Below are positions 18,815 through 28,433 of a DNA stretch of 64,000 bases, piece by piece (within the stretch, counting starts at the first letter, position 1; each line of letters opens with the position of its first letter). This DNA is from Consotaella salsifontis (lineage in GTDB: Bacteria; Pseudomonadota; Alphaproteobacteria; Rhizobiales; Rhizobiaceae): NCBI RefSeq assembly GCF_900167365.1, contig NZ_FUXL01000002.1:248001-312000 (forward strand), written 5' to 3'. Made by a program: the position numbers and the translations under genes. Below the pieces are notes generated by a model. That model was given only the letters and a program-made list of their open reading frames with translations. It was not told the origin of the DNA and did no database searches.

Positions 18815-20071
18815 CTATTCCCAGCCGCCGCGCTTGAGCCGCTTCAGCTGACGGTCAAGTTGCTTCAGGTTTTCCTCGGCCGAGCCGCGGCCGGCCAGTG
18901 TCTCGTTCACCGCCGTCCAGAAGTCCTTGGAGACTTCGTTATACTGCTTTTTGGTGGGCGCGGAGGGGCGCGCCACGGCGTTGGTGACGACATCCTTCCA
19001 CTGCGCGACGATCGGCTGCGCCTTGGCGACCTCGGGATCCTCATAGACGCTGCCGATGGTCGGCAGCTTGGCCGAACGGATCGCGCGATCCTTCTGCGCG
19101 TCGGCCGAGGTCAGGAACTTGACCAGCTCGACGGCGTCGTCGGGGTGGCGGGAATATTTCGAAACGGCAAGGTTATAGCCTCCCAGGCACGCCGCCGGAT
19201 TGCCTCCCTCGCCGGCCGGCAACGGCACGACGGCGAACTTGTCCTTGACCGCCGACTCGCCGCTTTGCGACAGGGCATAGGCGTAGGGCCAGTTGCGCAT
19301 GAAGATGGCCTTGCCGGTCTGCCAGACGCCACGCGCCTCTTCCTCCTGATAGGAGAGCACGCCTTGCGGGGCGATGGTCCCGATCCACCCGGCCGCCTGC
19401 TTCAAGGCCGCCACGGCCTTGTCGTTGTTGATGGTGATCTCGCCATCGGGTTCGACGATCTGGCCGCCGCCGTGGCTCGCGACCCACTCCAGGCCGTTGC
19501 ATGTCAAGCCCTCGTAGGGCGCGCCCTGGAAGACGAAGCCGTTGAGGCCCGAATCGCCTTCCTTCTCCAGAATCTGCTTGGCGTCCTTCTCCAGTTCAGC
19601 CCAGGTCTTGGGCGGCTCCATGCCGTATTTTTCGAGCAGGTCCTTGCGGTAATAGAGCGCCGGCGCGTCGGCGAACATCGGCAGGGCGACGAGCTTGCCC
19701 TCGACCTTCTGCGACTCGATGATCGAGGGAATGTTCTGGCCCGCGATATCCTTGGCGGCGTCCGACAGGTCGACGAAGTGGGCGGCGAGCTGCGGCGCCC
19801 ATACGACGTCCGTGCGATAGACGTCGATGTCGGGATTTCCGGCCGAAAGCCAAAGCCGGTACTGGCCAAACTGGTCCGTCGAGGAGTTGGGCATCTCGAC
19901 GATCTTGACGGTGTTGCCGGTCTGCTTTTCGTAGGCGGCTATGCCGGCTCGAATATCCTCGATGTCCTGGCCCGTGGCCCCGGAGACGATCGACAGCTCG
20001 ACCGCGCTTGCCGGACCGGATATCAGCGCAACGCCGGCTGCGAGCGCGAACCAGAGTTTCATGGACTTCAT
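18815..20071 (-). CDS. Sugar ABC transporter substrate-binding protein (ThuE-like)
   Basis: A 418-residue periplasmic solute-binding protein with a Sec signal peptide (KLWFALAAGVALISGPASA). The mature start ELSIVSGATGQDIEDIRAG and the stretch QYRLWLSAGNPDIDVYRTD resemble the trehalose/maltose-binding ThuE group of rhizobia. The operon order binding protein, two permeases, ATPase also matches thuEFGK. The ATG at 20071 is chosen for the signal peptide; the upstream frame has no similarity. Substrate assignment (an alpha-disaccharide) is inference. Confidence 0.9.
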   Translation of the reverse strand: MKSMKLWFALAAGVALISGPASAVELSIVSGATGQDIEDIRAGIAAYEKQTGNTVKIVEMPNSSTDQFGQYRLWLSAGNPDIDVYRTDVVWAPQLAAHFVDLSDAAKDIAGQNIPSIIESQKVEGKLVALPMFADAPALYYRKDLLEKYGMEPPKTWAELEKDAKQILEKEGDSGLNGFVFQGAPYEGLTCNGLEWVASHGGGQIVEPDGEITINNDKAVAALKQAAGWIGTIAPQGVLSYQEEEARGVWQTGKAIFMRNWPYAYALSQSGESAVKDKFAVVPLPAGEGGNPAACLGGYNLAVSKYSRHPDDAVELVKFLTSADAQKDRAIRSAKLPTIGSVYEDPEVAKAQPIVAQWKDVVTNAVARPSAPTKKQYNEVSKDFWTAVNETLAGRGSAEENLKQLDRQLKRLKRGGWE

Positions 20072-20327
20072 CGTTGCCTCCCTAGACTGAAACACCACGG
20101 TCTGGGGCAGTCGCCGTCGACCGGAATTCCATCCCCGGTGCTCTTTCAAGGGCCGCATGGCAGATCATGCCACAGCCGGCCGGCGGCCCGGGGTTCCTAG
20201 GGAGAGGGTAGGCGCGATACCTTCCGTTGCAATAGCGGCGCGGCGGATTCGCCTTCAAAGCGAGACAGCCTCACAGGGAGCGATGAATGGCATCGCCGGA
20301 ATGCGCTCATATGGAGGGTTCCGAACC

Positions 20328-21083
20328 TCAGCCGACGGCGGAGACGGAGCTGCCCAGCGCCGCGATGGTGGCGTGGCTCATCTCCTCGGCGTGAAGCGGG
20401 AGCGAGTCGTTCTCGAAAAGATCGGGATGCTGCTCGGCGAGCGCCGGCAGCGCCAGGAAGATCTCGCGGAGATGAACGCGCATCGTTTCCATCGCCGCGC
20501 GCTCGTCACGCCGGGCAATGGCATCGACAATCGAGCGGTGCTGCTCGACCAGAAGCGATCTCGGCGTGGCCCCGGGCAGGCTGAGATAGCGGACGCGATC
20601 CATCTGGGCCTTGCCGTTTTCGATGACACGCCAAGCCGCCTCACAATCGACGGCCTCGGCCAGTGCATGATGGAAGCGTTCATCGAGCGCCAGGAACGCC
20701 TGGTTATCGGCCCTCGCAGCAACGCGCTCCTGTTCGTCAAGGATGGCCGAGATCCTCGCGATGTCCTTTTCGGTGGCAACCCTGCAGCAGGTTCGCGCCG
20801 TGGCCACCTCTACTGCCTCGCGCACGAAGCGCGCATCGGCCACCGCCCGCAGGGAGATCTTCACCACGAAGGTTCCCCGCTGCGGCAAAATGCGCACCAA
20901 CCCCCCTTCCGCGAGCTTGATGAAGGCCTCTCGCACGGGTTGACGGCTGGCGCCGAATTGGCCCGCGATTTCCTTCTCCGAAAGCGCCTGGCCGGGCATC
21001 AGACGCATTTGAATGATCGACGCGCGAAGCTGCGCATAAATCTGGGGCGCGAGCGCCGCCGCCGGGTCGATTGCCGCTACCAT
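20328..21083 (-). CDS. GntR-family (FCD) regulator, probable hexuronate regulator
   Basis: The 251-residue regulator has an N-terminal winged helix (LSEKEIAGQFGASRQPVREAF) and a C-terminal FCD domain with DERFHHALAE and QHRSIVDAIA, the family's ligand-site histidines. It is quite similar to the GntR protein at 5961-6695. It is divergent from the TRAP-uxuA operon across 179 bp, so it likely represses that operon until a hexuronate or derivative binds, like UxuR/ExuR. It could also act on the ABC operon downstream on its own strand. Confidence 0.88.
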   Translation of the reverse strand: MVAAIDPAAALAPQIYAQLRASIIQMRLMPGQALSEKEIAGQFGASRQPVREAFIKLAEGGLVRILPQRGTFVVKISLRAVADARFVREAVEVATARTCCRVATEKDIARISAILDEQERVAARADNQAFLALDERFHHALAEAVDCEAAWRVIENGKAQMDRVRYLSLPGATPRSLLVEQHRSIVDAIARRDERAAMETMRVHLREIFLALPALAEQHPDLFENDSLPLHAEEMSHATIAALGSSVSAVG

Positions 21084-21115
21084 CTCAAAAAAACCGCTTG
21101 CATCTCATGCCCGTC

Positions 21116-21134
21116 ATACTACCATACCAATACC
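21116..21134. promoter_or_regulatory. UxuR-like operator candidate
   Basis: ACTACCATACCAAT at 21118-21131 keeps a perfect right half (ATACCAAT) of the ATTGGTATACCAAT palindrome known for the enterobacterial FCD regulators UxuR/ExuR, but only three of the six remaining left-side positions match. ATAC recurs at 21116, 21124 and 21130. It lies between the divergent gntR and dctP genes. The match is seen; operator function is inference. Confidence 0.4.
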
Positions 21135-21262
21135 GGTCCGCAAGCCTTGATGAAGGCCTGAAGCGAGCCGCACAGCCCCGAGCGGCCGTTGAGAGCCGCC
21201 GTGACGGCTGAATTCTCGTGCGCCGGTCGTCGGCCGGAACCCTGAAGGGAGATAGGGAACAC

Positions 21263-22249
21263 ATGTCGATTCTCAGCAAACTCATGTCTGTCGCCGCTGC
21301 CGCCGGCGCGATGGTCGTCTTCGGTCTTCCGGCGGCGAATGCCGCCGATTATCAGCTCAACGTCAGCACGGCGCTGACCGCCGAGGACCCGATCTACCAG
21401 GGTCTCGAGCAGTTCCGCCAGCGCGTCTCCGAGCGCACCGACGGCAAGGTCGAAGTGCGCCTCTTCCCGAGCTCGCAGCTCGGCAAGGACGAAGACGTTC
21501 TTGAGCAGGCCCGCGCCGGCGCCAACGTCGCCGTTCTGGTCGATCCGGGCCGCCTCGCCGTCTTCGTCAAGGACATGGGCGTCCTCGGCGGGCCCTACCT
21601 CGCCGATGGCTTCCAGGGCTACCGCAAGGTCGTCACCTCGCCGCTCTTCGACAAGTGGACCGAGGAACTGCGCAAGGCGTCCGGCCATCAGATCCTGTCG
21701 ATGAACTGGTGGCAGGGCTCGCGCAACGTCCTGACGCAGAAGCCCGTCACCAAGCCGGAAGACCTCTCGGGTGTTCGCATGCGCACGCCCGGCGCGCCGG
21801 TTTGGATGGAAACCATCCGCGCGATGGGCGCCACGCCGACGCCGATGGGTTGGGGCGAGGTTTATCCCGCCATGCAGCAGAACGTCATCGACGCCGCTGA
21901 GGCGCAGGACACCGCCGTCTACGGCGCCCGCCTCTATGAGGTCGCCAAGCACTATACCAAGACCGGCCACATCGGCCTGATCACTGGCCTCGTCACCAGC
22001 GCGCAGTGGTTCGACAGCCTGCCGCAGGAATTCCAGACAGTGCTGAAGGAAGAGGCGCTTTCCGGCGGCGACGTGGCCTCCAAGGCCACCGAGGACGCTG
22101 AAGCCAAGGTCGACGCCGACATGGAGAAGGCCGGCCTTTCGATCGACAAGATCGACGTCACGCCCTTCAAGGAAGCGACCGCCGGCGTCTACGAGAAGCT
22201 CGGCTATGCCGATCTCAAGAAAGAGATCGACGAGGTTCTGGCCAAGTAA
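21263..22249 (+). CDS. TRAP transporter solute-binding protein (DctP family), hexuronate type
   Basis: A 328-residue periplasmic binding protein with a signal peptide ending near AANAAD (residues 1-27). DctP-family features include RLFPSSQLGKDEDVLEQARAG and the substrate-arginine region GVRMRTPGAPVW. AAGGGAGATAGGG precedes the ATG at 21263. It is the first gene of a dctPQM-uxuA operon, so its ligand is probably a hexuronate such as glucuronate, galacturonate or mannonate/fructuronate. TRAP import is driven by an ion gradient rather than ATP. Confidence 0.93.
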   Translation: MSILSKLMSVAAAAGAMVVFGLPAANAADYQLNVSTALTAEDPIYQGLEQFRQRVSERTDGKVEVRLFPSSQLGKDEDVLEQARAGANVAVLVDPGRLAVFVKDMGVLGGPYLADGFQGYRKVVTSPLFDKWTEELRKASGHQILSMNWWQGSRNVLTQKPVTKPEDLSGVRMRTPGAPVWMETIRAMGATPTPMGWGEVYPAMQQNVIDAAEAQDTAVYGARLYEVAKHYTKTGHIGLITGLVTSAQWFDSLPQEFQTVLKEEALSGGDVASKATEDAEAKVDADMEKAGLSIDKIDVTPFKEATAGVYEKLGYADLKKEIDEVLAK

Positions 22250-22262
22250 GCCAGACACTCAC

Positions 22263-22288
22263 GGAAAGGCGGCGAAAGCCGCCTTTCC
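22263..22288 (+). other. Perfect GAAA-loop hairpin after dctP
   Basis: An 11-bp perfect stem, GGAAAGGCGGC with GCCGCCTTTCC, closes a GAAA tetraloop. It starts 13 bases after the dctP stop and lies 47 bases before the dctQ start. TCTTCGG follows without a true U-run, so it is better read as a partial terminator or 3' stabiliser that makes more binding protein than permease. Confidence 0.75.
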
Positions 22289-22335
22289 TCTTCGGGCCGC
22301 AAGAAGCCGCGGCGTCGCGGCAGGGGTTCATCCCA

Positions 22336-22869
22336 ATGTTATCACTTCTATCCTGGTTGGAAGACTGGTTCGGCAAGCTGCTCCTTGCCGCCATCGTCGT
22401 CCTGGTCTTTACCGCCGCCATCGCGCGCACCGTCGACCATCCCTTGGTCTGGTCCGTCGATCTCGCGCAGGCGCTGTTCGTGTGGCTGTGCTTCGCAGGC
22501 GCGGTCAAGGGGCTGGCGCGCCGCTCGCACATCGGCGTCGACTACTTCGTGCAGAAGCTGCCCCTCGGCATGCGCCGCGTGGTCGACTTCGTGATGGCCG
22601 CCCTCGCCGTCGTTTTCCTGGCTGTCATGTCTTGGTTCGGCATTCAGCTGACGCTCCTCAACTGGGAGCGCGTCTACGGCGACAGCGGCATCTCCTATGC
22701 CTGGGTCACGATCGCCGTTCCCATCGGCTGCGGTCTTCTGGCGGTCATTCTGCTCTACCAGATGTTCATCGCGATCCGCGATGGAGCGCTCATCTTCGCC
22801 AAAGAGACACCGGCCACCGACGTCGCGCCAGGGCAAAAAGCCGACGACCTCATGCAGCAGGAGCTTTGA
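22336..22869 (+). CDS. TRAP transporter small permease (DctQ family)
   Basis: A 177-residue membrane protein with four hydrophobic segments, the DctQ topology. Characteristic are the second-segment region WSVDLAQALFVWLCFAGAVKG and the following RRSHIGVDYFV. It pairs with the large permease encoded three bases downstream. The ribosome-binding site is weak (AGGGG), which fits low expression after the strong hairpin. Confidence 0.92.
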   Translation: MLSLLSWLEDWFGKLLLAAIVVLVFTAAIARTVDHPLVWSVDLAQALFVWLCFAGAVKGLARRSHIGVDYFVQKLPLGMRRVVDFVMAALAVVFLAVMSWFGIQLTLLNWERVYGDSGISYAWVTIAVPIGCGLLAVILLYQMFIAIRDGALIFAKETPATDVAPGQKADDLMQQEL

Positions 22870-22872
22870 GCC

Positions 22873-24150
22873 ATGGTGCTGCTCGCTGTCCTCTTCTTCC
22901 TATTCATGTTCGCGGGCATGCCGATCGCCTTCGGTATCGGCATCGCGGGCTTCAGTTTCTTCGCCACGAGCCAGTTCATCCCCGTGTCCATCGGCGTTCA
23001 GCAGGTGGCGGCGATGTCCCAGAGCTTCCCCCTGCTCGCCGTGCCGCTGTTCGTGCTGGCCGGCCACATGATGAACAAGACCGGCATCACGGAACGGCTC
23101 ATCGGCTGCTCCAACGTGCTGGTGGCATGGATGTCCGGCGGCCTCGCCCAGGTCTGCATCCTGCTCTCGACGTTCATGGGCGGCGTCTCCGGCTCGGCGG
23201 TCGCCGATGCCGCCATGGAGGCGCGCGTTCTCGGCCCCTCCATGATCAAGAGCGGCTATTCGAGAGGCTTCACCTGCGCCTCGATCGCCGTCGGCTCGCT
23301 GATCACCGCGACCATTCCGCCGAGCCTCGGCCTCATTCTCTACGGCTTCGTCGGCAACGTCTCGATCGGCCGCCTCTTCCTCGCGGGCGTCGTGCCGGGC
23401 ATCCTCATGATGATCGCCATGATGTTCACCGTGTGGCTCGTGGCGCGCAAGCGCGGCTATAGCGCCGCCGACGCCGTTCCGCCCACACTGCCCCGCGTCG
23501 GGCGCGCCGTCTGGCATGCCAAGTGGGCGCTGCTCTTCCCCGTGGCGCTTCTCTTTGCCATCCGCAGCGGCGTCTTCACCCCGTCCGAGGTCGGCGCCTT
23601 CGCGGTGGTCTACGCCGTCGTCATCGGCACCTTCGTCCACCGCGACCTGACCTGGGCCTCGTTCAACGAAGCGCTCAGCGAGAGCGTCCAGGACATCGGC
23701 GTCATCACGCTGATCATCCTGCTCTCCGGCATGGTCGGCTATGCCATCGTGTTCGAGCAGGCGCCGCAGACGATCGCCCAGGTGATGCTCGGCCTTTCCA
23801 GCCAGCCCGTCGTCGTCGTCTTCATGATCCTCGTCTTCATCTTCATCTGCGGCCTCTTCGTCGAAGCCACGGTGATGACGCTGTTGCTGACGCCGATCTT
23901 CGTGCCGATCATCACCAAGCTCGGCATGGACCCGGTCCACTTCGGCGTTTTGATGATGAGCATCATCACCCTTGGCGGCATGACCCCGCCGGTGGGTGTG
24001 GCGATGTACGCCGTGTGCTCGATCCTCGATTGTCCGGTCGAGGAATACCTCAAGGAATCGCTGCCCTTCCTGGTCGCGATCCTCATCGTCATCGCGGTCC
24101 TGGTGCTGTTGCCCGGTCTCGTCCTGTTCCTGCCAAACCTTTTGATGTGA
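22873..24150 (+). CDS. TRAP transporter large permease (DctM family)
   Basis: The 425-residue large permease has about twelve membrane segments and is of the usual length. Typical stretches are FAGMPIAFGIGIAG near the start, GGVSGSAVADAAMEARVLGPSM and GGMTPPVGVAMYAVCS near the end. It begins three bases after dctQ and ends seven bases before uxuA, so the four genes are one operon. Confidence 0.95.
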   Translation: MVLLAVLFFLFMFAGMPIAFGIGIAGFSFFATSQFIPVSIGVQQVAAMSQSFPLLAVPLFVLAGHMMNKTGITERLIGCSNVLVAWMSGGLAQVCILLSTFMGGVSGSAVADAAMEARVLGPSMIKSGYSRGFTCASIAVGSLITATIPPSLGLILYGFVGNVSIGRLFLAGVVPGILMMIAMMFTVWLVARKRGYSAADAVPPTLPRVGRAVWHAKWALLFPVALLFAIRSGVFTPSEVGAFAVVYAVVIGTFVHRDLTWASFNEALSESVQDIGVITLIILLSGMVGYAIVFEQAPQTIAQVMLGLSSQPVVVVFMILVFIFICGLFVEATVMTLLLTPIFVPIITKLGMDPVHFGVLMMSIITLGGMTPPVGVAMYAVCSILDCPVEEYLKESLPFLVAILIVIAVLVLLPGLVLFLPNLLM

Positions 24151-24157
24151 GGCCGTC

Positions 24158-25345
24158 ATGCAAGAATCTTTCAGGTGGTTCGGCCCAGCCGACAAAGTCA
24201 CCCTTCCGGAAATCGTCCAGACCGGCGCCACCGGCATCGTCACGGCGCTCCACGACATTCCCTACGGCGAAGTGTGGACCGTGGAGCAGATCGAGGAGCG
24301 CAAGGCCTTCATCGAGCGCGAGTCTGACGGCCGGCTGTCGTGGGTGATGGTGGAGAGCCTGCCGGTTCACGAGTCGATCAAGCTCGGCGACCGGGACCTT
24401 ACGCCGCTCTACGAGAACTACCGCATTTCGCTGCGCAATCTGGCGTCCTGCGGTATCAAGGCGGTCTGCTACAACTTCATGCCGCTTCTCGACTGGACCC
24501 GCACGCAGCTGCGGGAGCCGCTACCCGGCGGCGGTTCGGCGCTGCGCTTCAACATGCATGAATACGCCGCCTTCGAGGTCTTTATCCTGGAGCGCGAGGG
24601 CGCGGCGGAAACCTTCTCCGCCGACGTGCTCGAGCGGGCGAAGGCCTGGTTCGACGCCTCGACGCAGGAGGATCGCGACCGGCTGCTCAACTCGATCATG
24701 GCGGGCCTTCCCGGCGCCTATGAACGTTACGACGTCGCCGGACTGCGCGCGGTGCTCGCCCGCTACAAGGGCATCACCGTCGACGACATCCGCGCCAACT
24801 ACGTCGCCTTCCTCAAGGCGGTCGTGCCGACGGCCGAAGAAACCGGCGTCATGCTCTGCGTCCACCCCGACGATCCGCCGCGTCCGATCTTCGGCCTGCC
24901 GCGCGTCGTCAAGAACGCCGAGGACATCGCCTTCATCCTCGACGCCGTTCCCTCGCTCGCCAATGGCCTGACGCTGTGCTCGGGCTCGCTCGGCGCCAAT
25001 CCGGAGAACGACGTGCCGGCCATCGCCGCGCGCTTTGCCGACCGCATCCACTTCGCCCATCTTCGAAACGTGAAGAAGGAAGCGGACGGCTCGTTCCAGG
25101 AAGCGGCTCACCTTGCGGGCGACACCGACATGGTGAAGCTGGTGCGCGTGCTGATGGCGGAAGAGAAGCGCCGCCGCGAGAGCGGGCGCGCGGACTCGAA
25201 TATCGTCATGCGGCCGGACCACGGCCACGAGATGCTTTTCGACGTCGGCCGCAAGACCCATCCGGGCTACCCGCTGATTGGGCGTATGCGCGGATTGGCG
25301 GAGCTTCGCGGCGTGATGGCGGCCATCAGCGCGATCGAAGGCTGA
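24158..25345 (+). CDS. uxuA: Mannonate dehydratase UxuA
   Basis: Dehydrates D-mannonate to 2-keto-3-deoxygluconate in glucuronate breakdown. The 395 residues match UxuA length and carry its conserved segments: RWFGPADKVTLPEIVQTGAT at the start, CYNFMPLLDWTRT, CVHPDDPPRPIFGLPR and the metal-site region VMRPDHGHEML near the C-terminus. Its place in a TRAP operon identifies the transported substrate class. uxaC and uxuB, needed to make mannonate from glucuronate, are not in this window. Confidence 0.96.
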   Translation: MQESFRWFGPADKVTLPEIVQTGATGIVTALHDIPYGEVWTVEQIEERKAFIERESDGRLSWVMVESLPVHESIKLGDRDLTPLYENYRISLRNLASCGIKAVCYNFMPLLDWTRTQLREPLPGGGSALRFNMHEYAAFEVFILEREGAAETFSADVLERAKAWFDASTQEDRDRLLNSIMAGLPGAYERYDVAGLRAVLARYKGITVDDIRANYVAFLKAVVPTAEETGVMLCVHPDDPPRPIFGLPRVVKNAEDIAFILDAVPSLANGLTLCSGSLGANPENDVPAIAARFADRIHFAHLRNVKKEADGSFQEAAHLAGDTDMVKLVRVLMAEEKRRRESGRADSNIVMRPDHGHEMLFDVGRKTHPGYPLIGRMRGLAELRGVMAAISAIEG

Positions 25346-25395
25346 CCCAACCGCTTTCCGAAGCAAAGCGCAGTACAAGTGCGAGAAGCTTATTG

Positions 25396-25424
25396 CCGGC
25401 GCCCATGGGCGCCGGTTTTCTTTT
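25396..25424 (+). terminator. Rho-independent terminator of the TRAP-uxuA operon
   Basis: A 20-bp perfect palindrome, CCGGCGCCCATGGGCGCCGG, is followed directly by TTTTCTTTT, 50 bases after the uxuA stop. This is a canonical intrinsic terminator for the plus strand. Confidence 0.92.
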
Positions 25425-26067
25425 GGGAAGGCATGATCTGGCAAAGGCATGCGCCGCCCCGAGGGGCACCTTTCTTCCATCACGCTGGCGGGTTCACAGT
25501 TCGTTGATGAAGACCGACAAGTTCGCGGCTGTCTTTCGCCTTAGTCCCATGGTTTTTTCTGGAACTCTTTGCGAAGAATTAGCAGGACCGCCGCAAGAGT
25601 GGCGTCGTGCGGACCGAAGGGAACCAATGCGGAAATGAAGGTGTTGGCGAATAGACTGTGAGCTCGTCGGACATCTTCCGACAGGCGTCCGGTCGTATCG
25701 GGTCGAGCGAACACGCAGACATGAGTCGACGTGCGCCGCGATGGCGCGGGCAGGCCAGCGTGAGAAATCTAGCAGGCATTCACCGGAACAACCGCTGGAA
25801 GATCCATCTTAATCACGCATGGTCCGAGGTCGTTGTCATAGATCAAATGAGGACCTGAAAACCGGGCAAGGGAGCTTTCGCCAAAACAAGATTGTCCAGG
25901 TAGAGAATGGAGATCATATCGGGGGAGACACGGTGCCAATGATCTTCAACCGACAGGCACCACAGCCGGCCCCGTGAGAGCGAAGTTCAAACGTTCCCGA
26001 CTCGGCCGATCTGCCAGGACCGCCAGTGCCGCACGGTCGGCGGTGGTCCCAAGGAAAGAGGACAGAC
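25425..26067. promoter_or_regulatory. Long pflB upstream region with FNR-like box
   Basis: About 640 bp between the uxuA terminator and pflB without a convincing gene; a 66-codon frame at 25658-25858 lacks any recognisable feature. TTGTC-ATAG-ATCAA at 25833-25846 matches eight of ten conserved positions of the FNR box TTGAT-N4-ATCAA, which would fit anaerobic induction of pflB. Such a long leader is usual for pfl operons with several promoters. I could not place a sigma-70 promoter confidently. Confidence 0.45.
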
Positions 26068-28326
26068 ATGATGGATACCGTTTCCGACGCCACCCTCGCA
26101 GAGCCCTGGGCCGGCTTCTCCGGAACCACCTGGCGCGAGGCGATCGACGTTCGCGACTTCATTCAGGCGAACTACAAGCCCTACGAAGGTGATGCCTCCT
26201 TCCTTGCCGGCGCCACCGACCGCACGAAGGCGCTCTGGGAGAAGCTGAGTGTGCTTCTCGCCGAAGAGCGCAAGAAGGGCGTGCTGGACGTTTCCGCTGA
26301 CAAGCCCAGCTCGATCATCGCTCACGACGCCGGATACATCGATCAGGCCAACGAAGTTATCGTCGGCTTGCAGACGGACGCGCCGCTGAAGCGGGCGATC
26401 ATGCCGAACGGCGGACTGCGCATGGTCGAGGGCGGCCTGTCCGCTTACGGCTTCAAGGCGGACCCGGTCGTCCACGAGATGTGGACGCACCACCGCAAGA
26501 GCCACAACCAGGGCGTCTTTGATGCCTATACGCCCGAGATCATCGCCTGCCGGAAGTCCGGCGTCATCACCGGCCTCCCGGATGCCTACGGCCGCGGCCG
26601 CATCATCGGCGACTATCGCCGCGTGGCTCTTTATGGCACCGACGCCCTTCGGGCAGCCAAGCAGAAGGAATTCCACGAGCTCGACGGCGCGGTCTTCACG
26701 GAAGACACGATCCGCCAGCGCGAGGAGCTTTCGGAGCAGTTCCGTGCCCTCGATGAGCTGCGCGAGATGGGCGCCAAGTATGGCTTCGATCTGTCCCGGC
26801 CGGCGCAAAACGCCCGCGAGGCGGTGCAGTGGACCTATTTCGCCTATCTGGCTGCGGTGAAGGAGCAGAATGGCGCCGCCATGTCCTTCGGCCGCGTGTC
26901 GACCTTCCTGGACATTTACATCCAGCGCGATCTCGAGGCGAACCTTCTCACCGAGGACCAGGCGCAGGAGATGATCGACGATCTCGTCATCAAGCTGCGT
27001 ATCGTCCGCTTCCTGCGCACGCCGGAATACGACGAGCTGTTCTCGGGTGATCCGACCTGGGTGACGGAATCGATCGGCGGCATGGGCCTGGACGGCCGTC
27101 CGCTGGTGACGAAGTCGAGCTTCCGCTTCCTCAACACGCTGTTCAACCTTGGCCCGGCACCTGAGCCGAACCTGACCGTGCTGTGGAGCTCCAAGCTGCC
27201 GGAAGGCTTCAAGAACTTCTGCGCCAAGGTGTCGACCGATACCAGCGCCATCCAGTACGAAAACGACGACCTGATGCGCGAGAAGTGGGGCGACGACTAC
27301 GGCATCGCCTGCTGCGTCTCGGCCATGCGCATCGGCAAGCAGATGCAGTTCTTCGGTGCTCGTGCAAACCTTGCCAAGTGCATGCTGTACGCCATCAACG
27401 GCGGTGTGGACGAGAAGAGCGGCAAGCGGATCGCGCCGGGCTTCGAGCCCATCACGAGCGACGTCCTCGATTATGACGAGGTGCTCGCCAAGTTCGACAA
27501 GATGATGGATTGGCTCGCCAAGACCTACGTCAACGCGCTGAACATCATCCACTACATGCACGACAAGTACGCCTATGAGCGTATCGAGATGGCGCTGCAT
27601 GATCGTGACATCCTGCGCACCATGGGCTGCGGTATCGCCGGTCTGTCGGTGGCCGCCGACTCGCTCTCGGCCATCAAGCACGCCAAGGTGCATGTGATCC
27701 GCGACGAGAAGGGCCTGGCCGTCGATTACAAGATCGAGGGTGAATATCCGGCCTTCGGTAACAATGACGATCGCGTCGACGACATCACGGCGTGGCTGGT
27801 CAAAGCCTTCATGGAGAAGGTCAGGGCCCAGCCCTACTTCTATCGCAATGCGATGCCGACGCAGTCGGTCCTGACGATCACCTCCAACGTGGTCTACGGC
27901 AAGAAGACCGGCACCACGCCGGACGGTCGCCGCGCCGGCGAGCCTTTCGCTCCGGGTGCCAACCCGATGAACGGCCGCGACAAGAAGGGCTTCGTCGCAG
28001 CGGGTGCGTCGGTTGCCAAGCTTCCTTACGACGAGGCGCTCGACGGCATTTCGTGGACGGCATCGGCGACGCCAGGCTCCCTCGGCCGCACGGCGGAGGA
28101 TCGGGTCAAGAACCTCGCCAACTGCCTTGACGCCTACACGGCGGCGGGCGGCTTCCATGTCAACGTGAACGTCTTCAATCGCGAGACGCTGCTCGACGCC
28201 ATGGAGCATCCCGAGCTCTACCCGCAGCTGACGATCCGCGTCTCCGGCTATGCGGTAAACTTCGTCAAGCTGACCCGTGAGCAGCAGATGGACGTCATCA
28301 ACCGGACCTTCCACGAGCACATGTAA
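26068..28326 (+). CDS. pflB: Formate C-acetyltransferase (pyruvate formate-lyase) PflB
   Basis: Converts pyruvate plus CoA to acetyl-CoA and formate without oxygen. The 752-residue glycyl radical enzyme has the adjacent catalytic cysteines at about residues 415-416 (IACCVS) and the radical glycine at about 727 in RVSGYAVNF. Both positions match E. coli PflB, so it is pyruvate formate-lyase rather than a dehydratase of the family. AAGGAAAGAGGA precedes tandem ATGs at 26068 and 26071. Oxygen would cleave the protein at the radical glycine, so it works only under anoxia. The next gene encodes its activase. Confidence 0.97.
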   Translation: MMDTVSDATLAEPWAGFSGTTWREAIDVRDFIQANYKPYEGDASFLAGATDRTKALWEKLSVLLAEERKKGVLDVSADKPSSIIAHDAGYIDQANEVIVGLQTDAPLKRAIMPNGGLRMVEGGLSAYGFKADPVVHEMWTHHRKSHNQGVFDAYTPEIIACRKSGVITGLPDAYGRGRIIGDYRRVALYGTDALRAAKQKEFHELDGAVFTEDTIRQREELSEQFRALDELREMGAKYGFDLSRPAQNAREAVQWTYFAYLAAVKEQNGAAMSFGRVSTFLDIYIQRDLEANLLTEDQAQEMIDDLVIKLRIVRFLRTPEYDELFSGDPTWVTESIGGMGLDGRPLVTKSSFRFLNTLFNLGPAPEPNLTVLWSSKLPEGFKNFCAKVSTDTSAIQYENDDLMREKWGDDYGIACCVSAMRIGKQMQFFGARANLAKCMLYAINGGVDEKSGKRIAPGFEPITSDVLDYDEVLAKFDKMMDWLAKTYVNALNIIHYMHDKYAYERIEMALHDRDILRTMGCGIAGLSVAADSLSAIKHAKVHVIRDEKGLAVDYKIEGEYPAFGNNDDRVDDITAWLVKAFMEKVRAQPYFYRNAMPTQSVLTITSNVVYGKKTGTTPDGRRAGEPFAPGANPMNGRDKKGFVAAGASVAKLPYDEALDGISWTASATPGSLGRTAEDRVKNLANCLDAYTAAGGFHVNVNVFNRETLLDAMEHPELYPQLTIRVSGYAVNFVKLTREQQMDVINRTFHEHM

Positions 28327-28335
28327 GGTCTTCAA

Positions 28336-28366
28336 GGAGCCGAGCGGGATCTTCCCGCCCGGCTCC
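28336..28366 (+). other. Hairpin between pflB and pflA
   Basis: GGAGCCG-A-GCGGGA, loop TCT, TCCCGC-C-CGGCTCC: thirteen paired bases with one A/C mismatch, nine bases after the pflB stop. No T-run follows, so it should mainly stabilise pflB message and lower pflA expression, which suits an activase needed in small amounts. Confidence 0.6.
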
Positions 28367-28433
28367 TGCCCTCCCCGACCACCTGACACCTTCGAGCCTT
28401 CGGCTCGACACGGCCTGGACAGGAGATATCGAG

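Noticed and set aside
25987-28389. An 800-codon minus-strand frame over pflB and a 796-codon one over adhE
   Set aside because: Both are mirrors of strongly conserved enzymes and show typical antisense composition.
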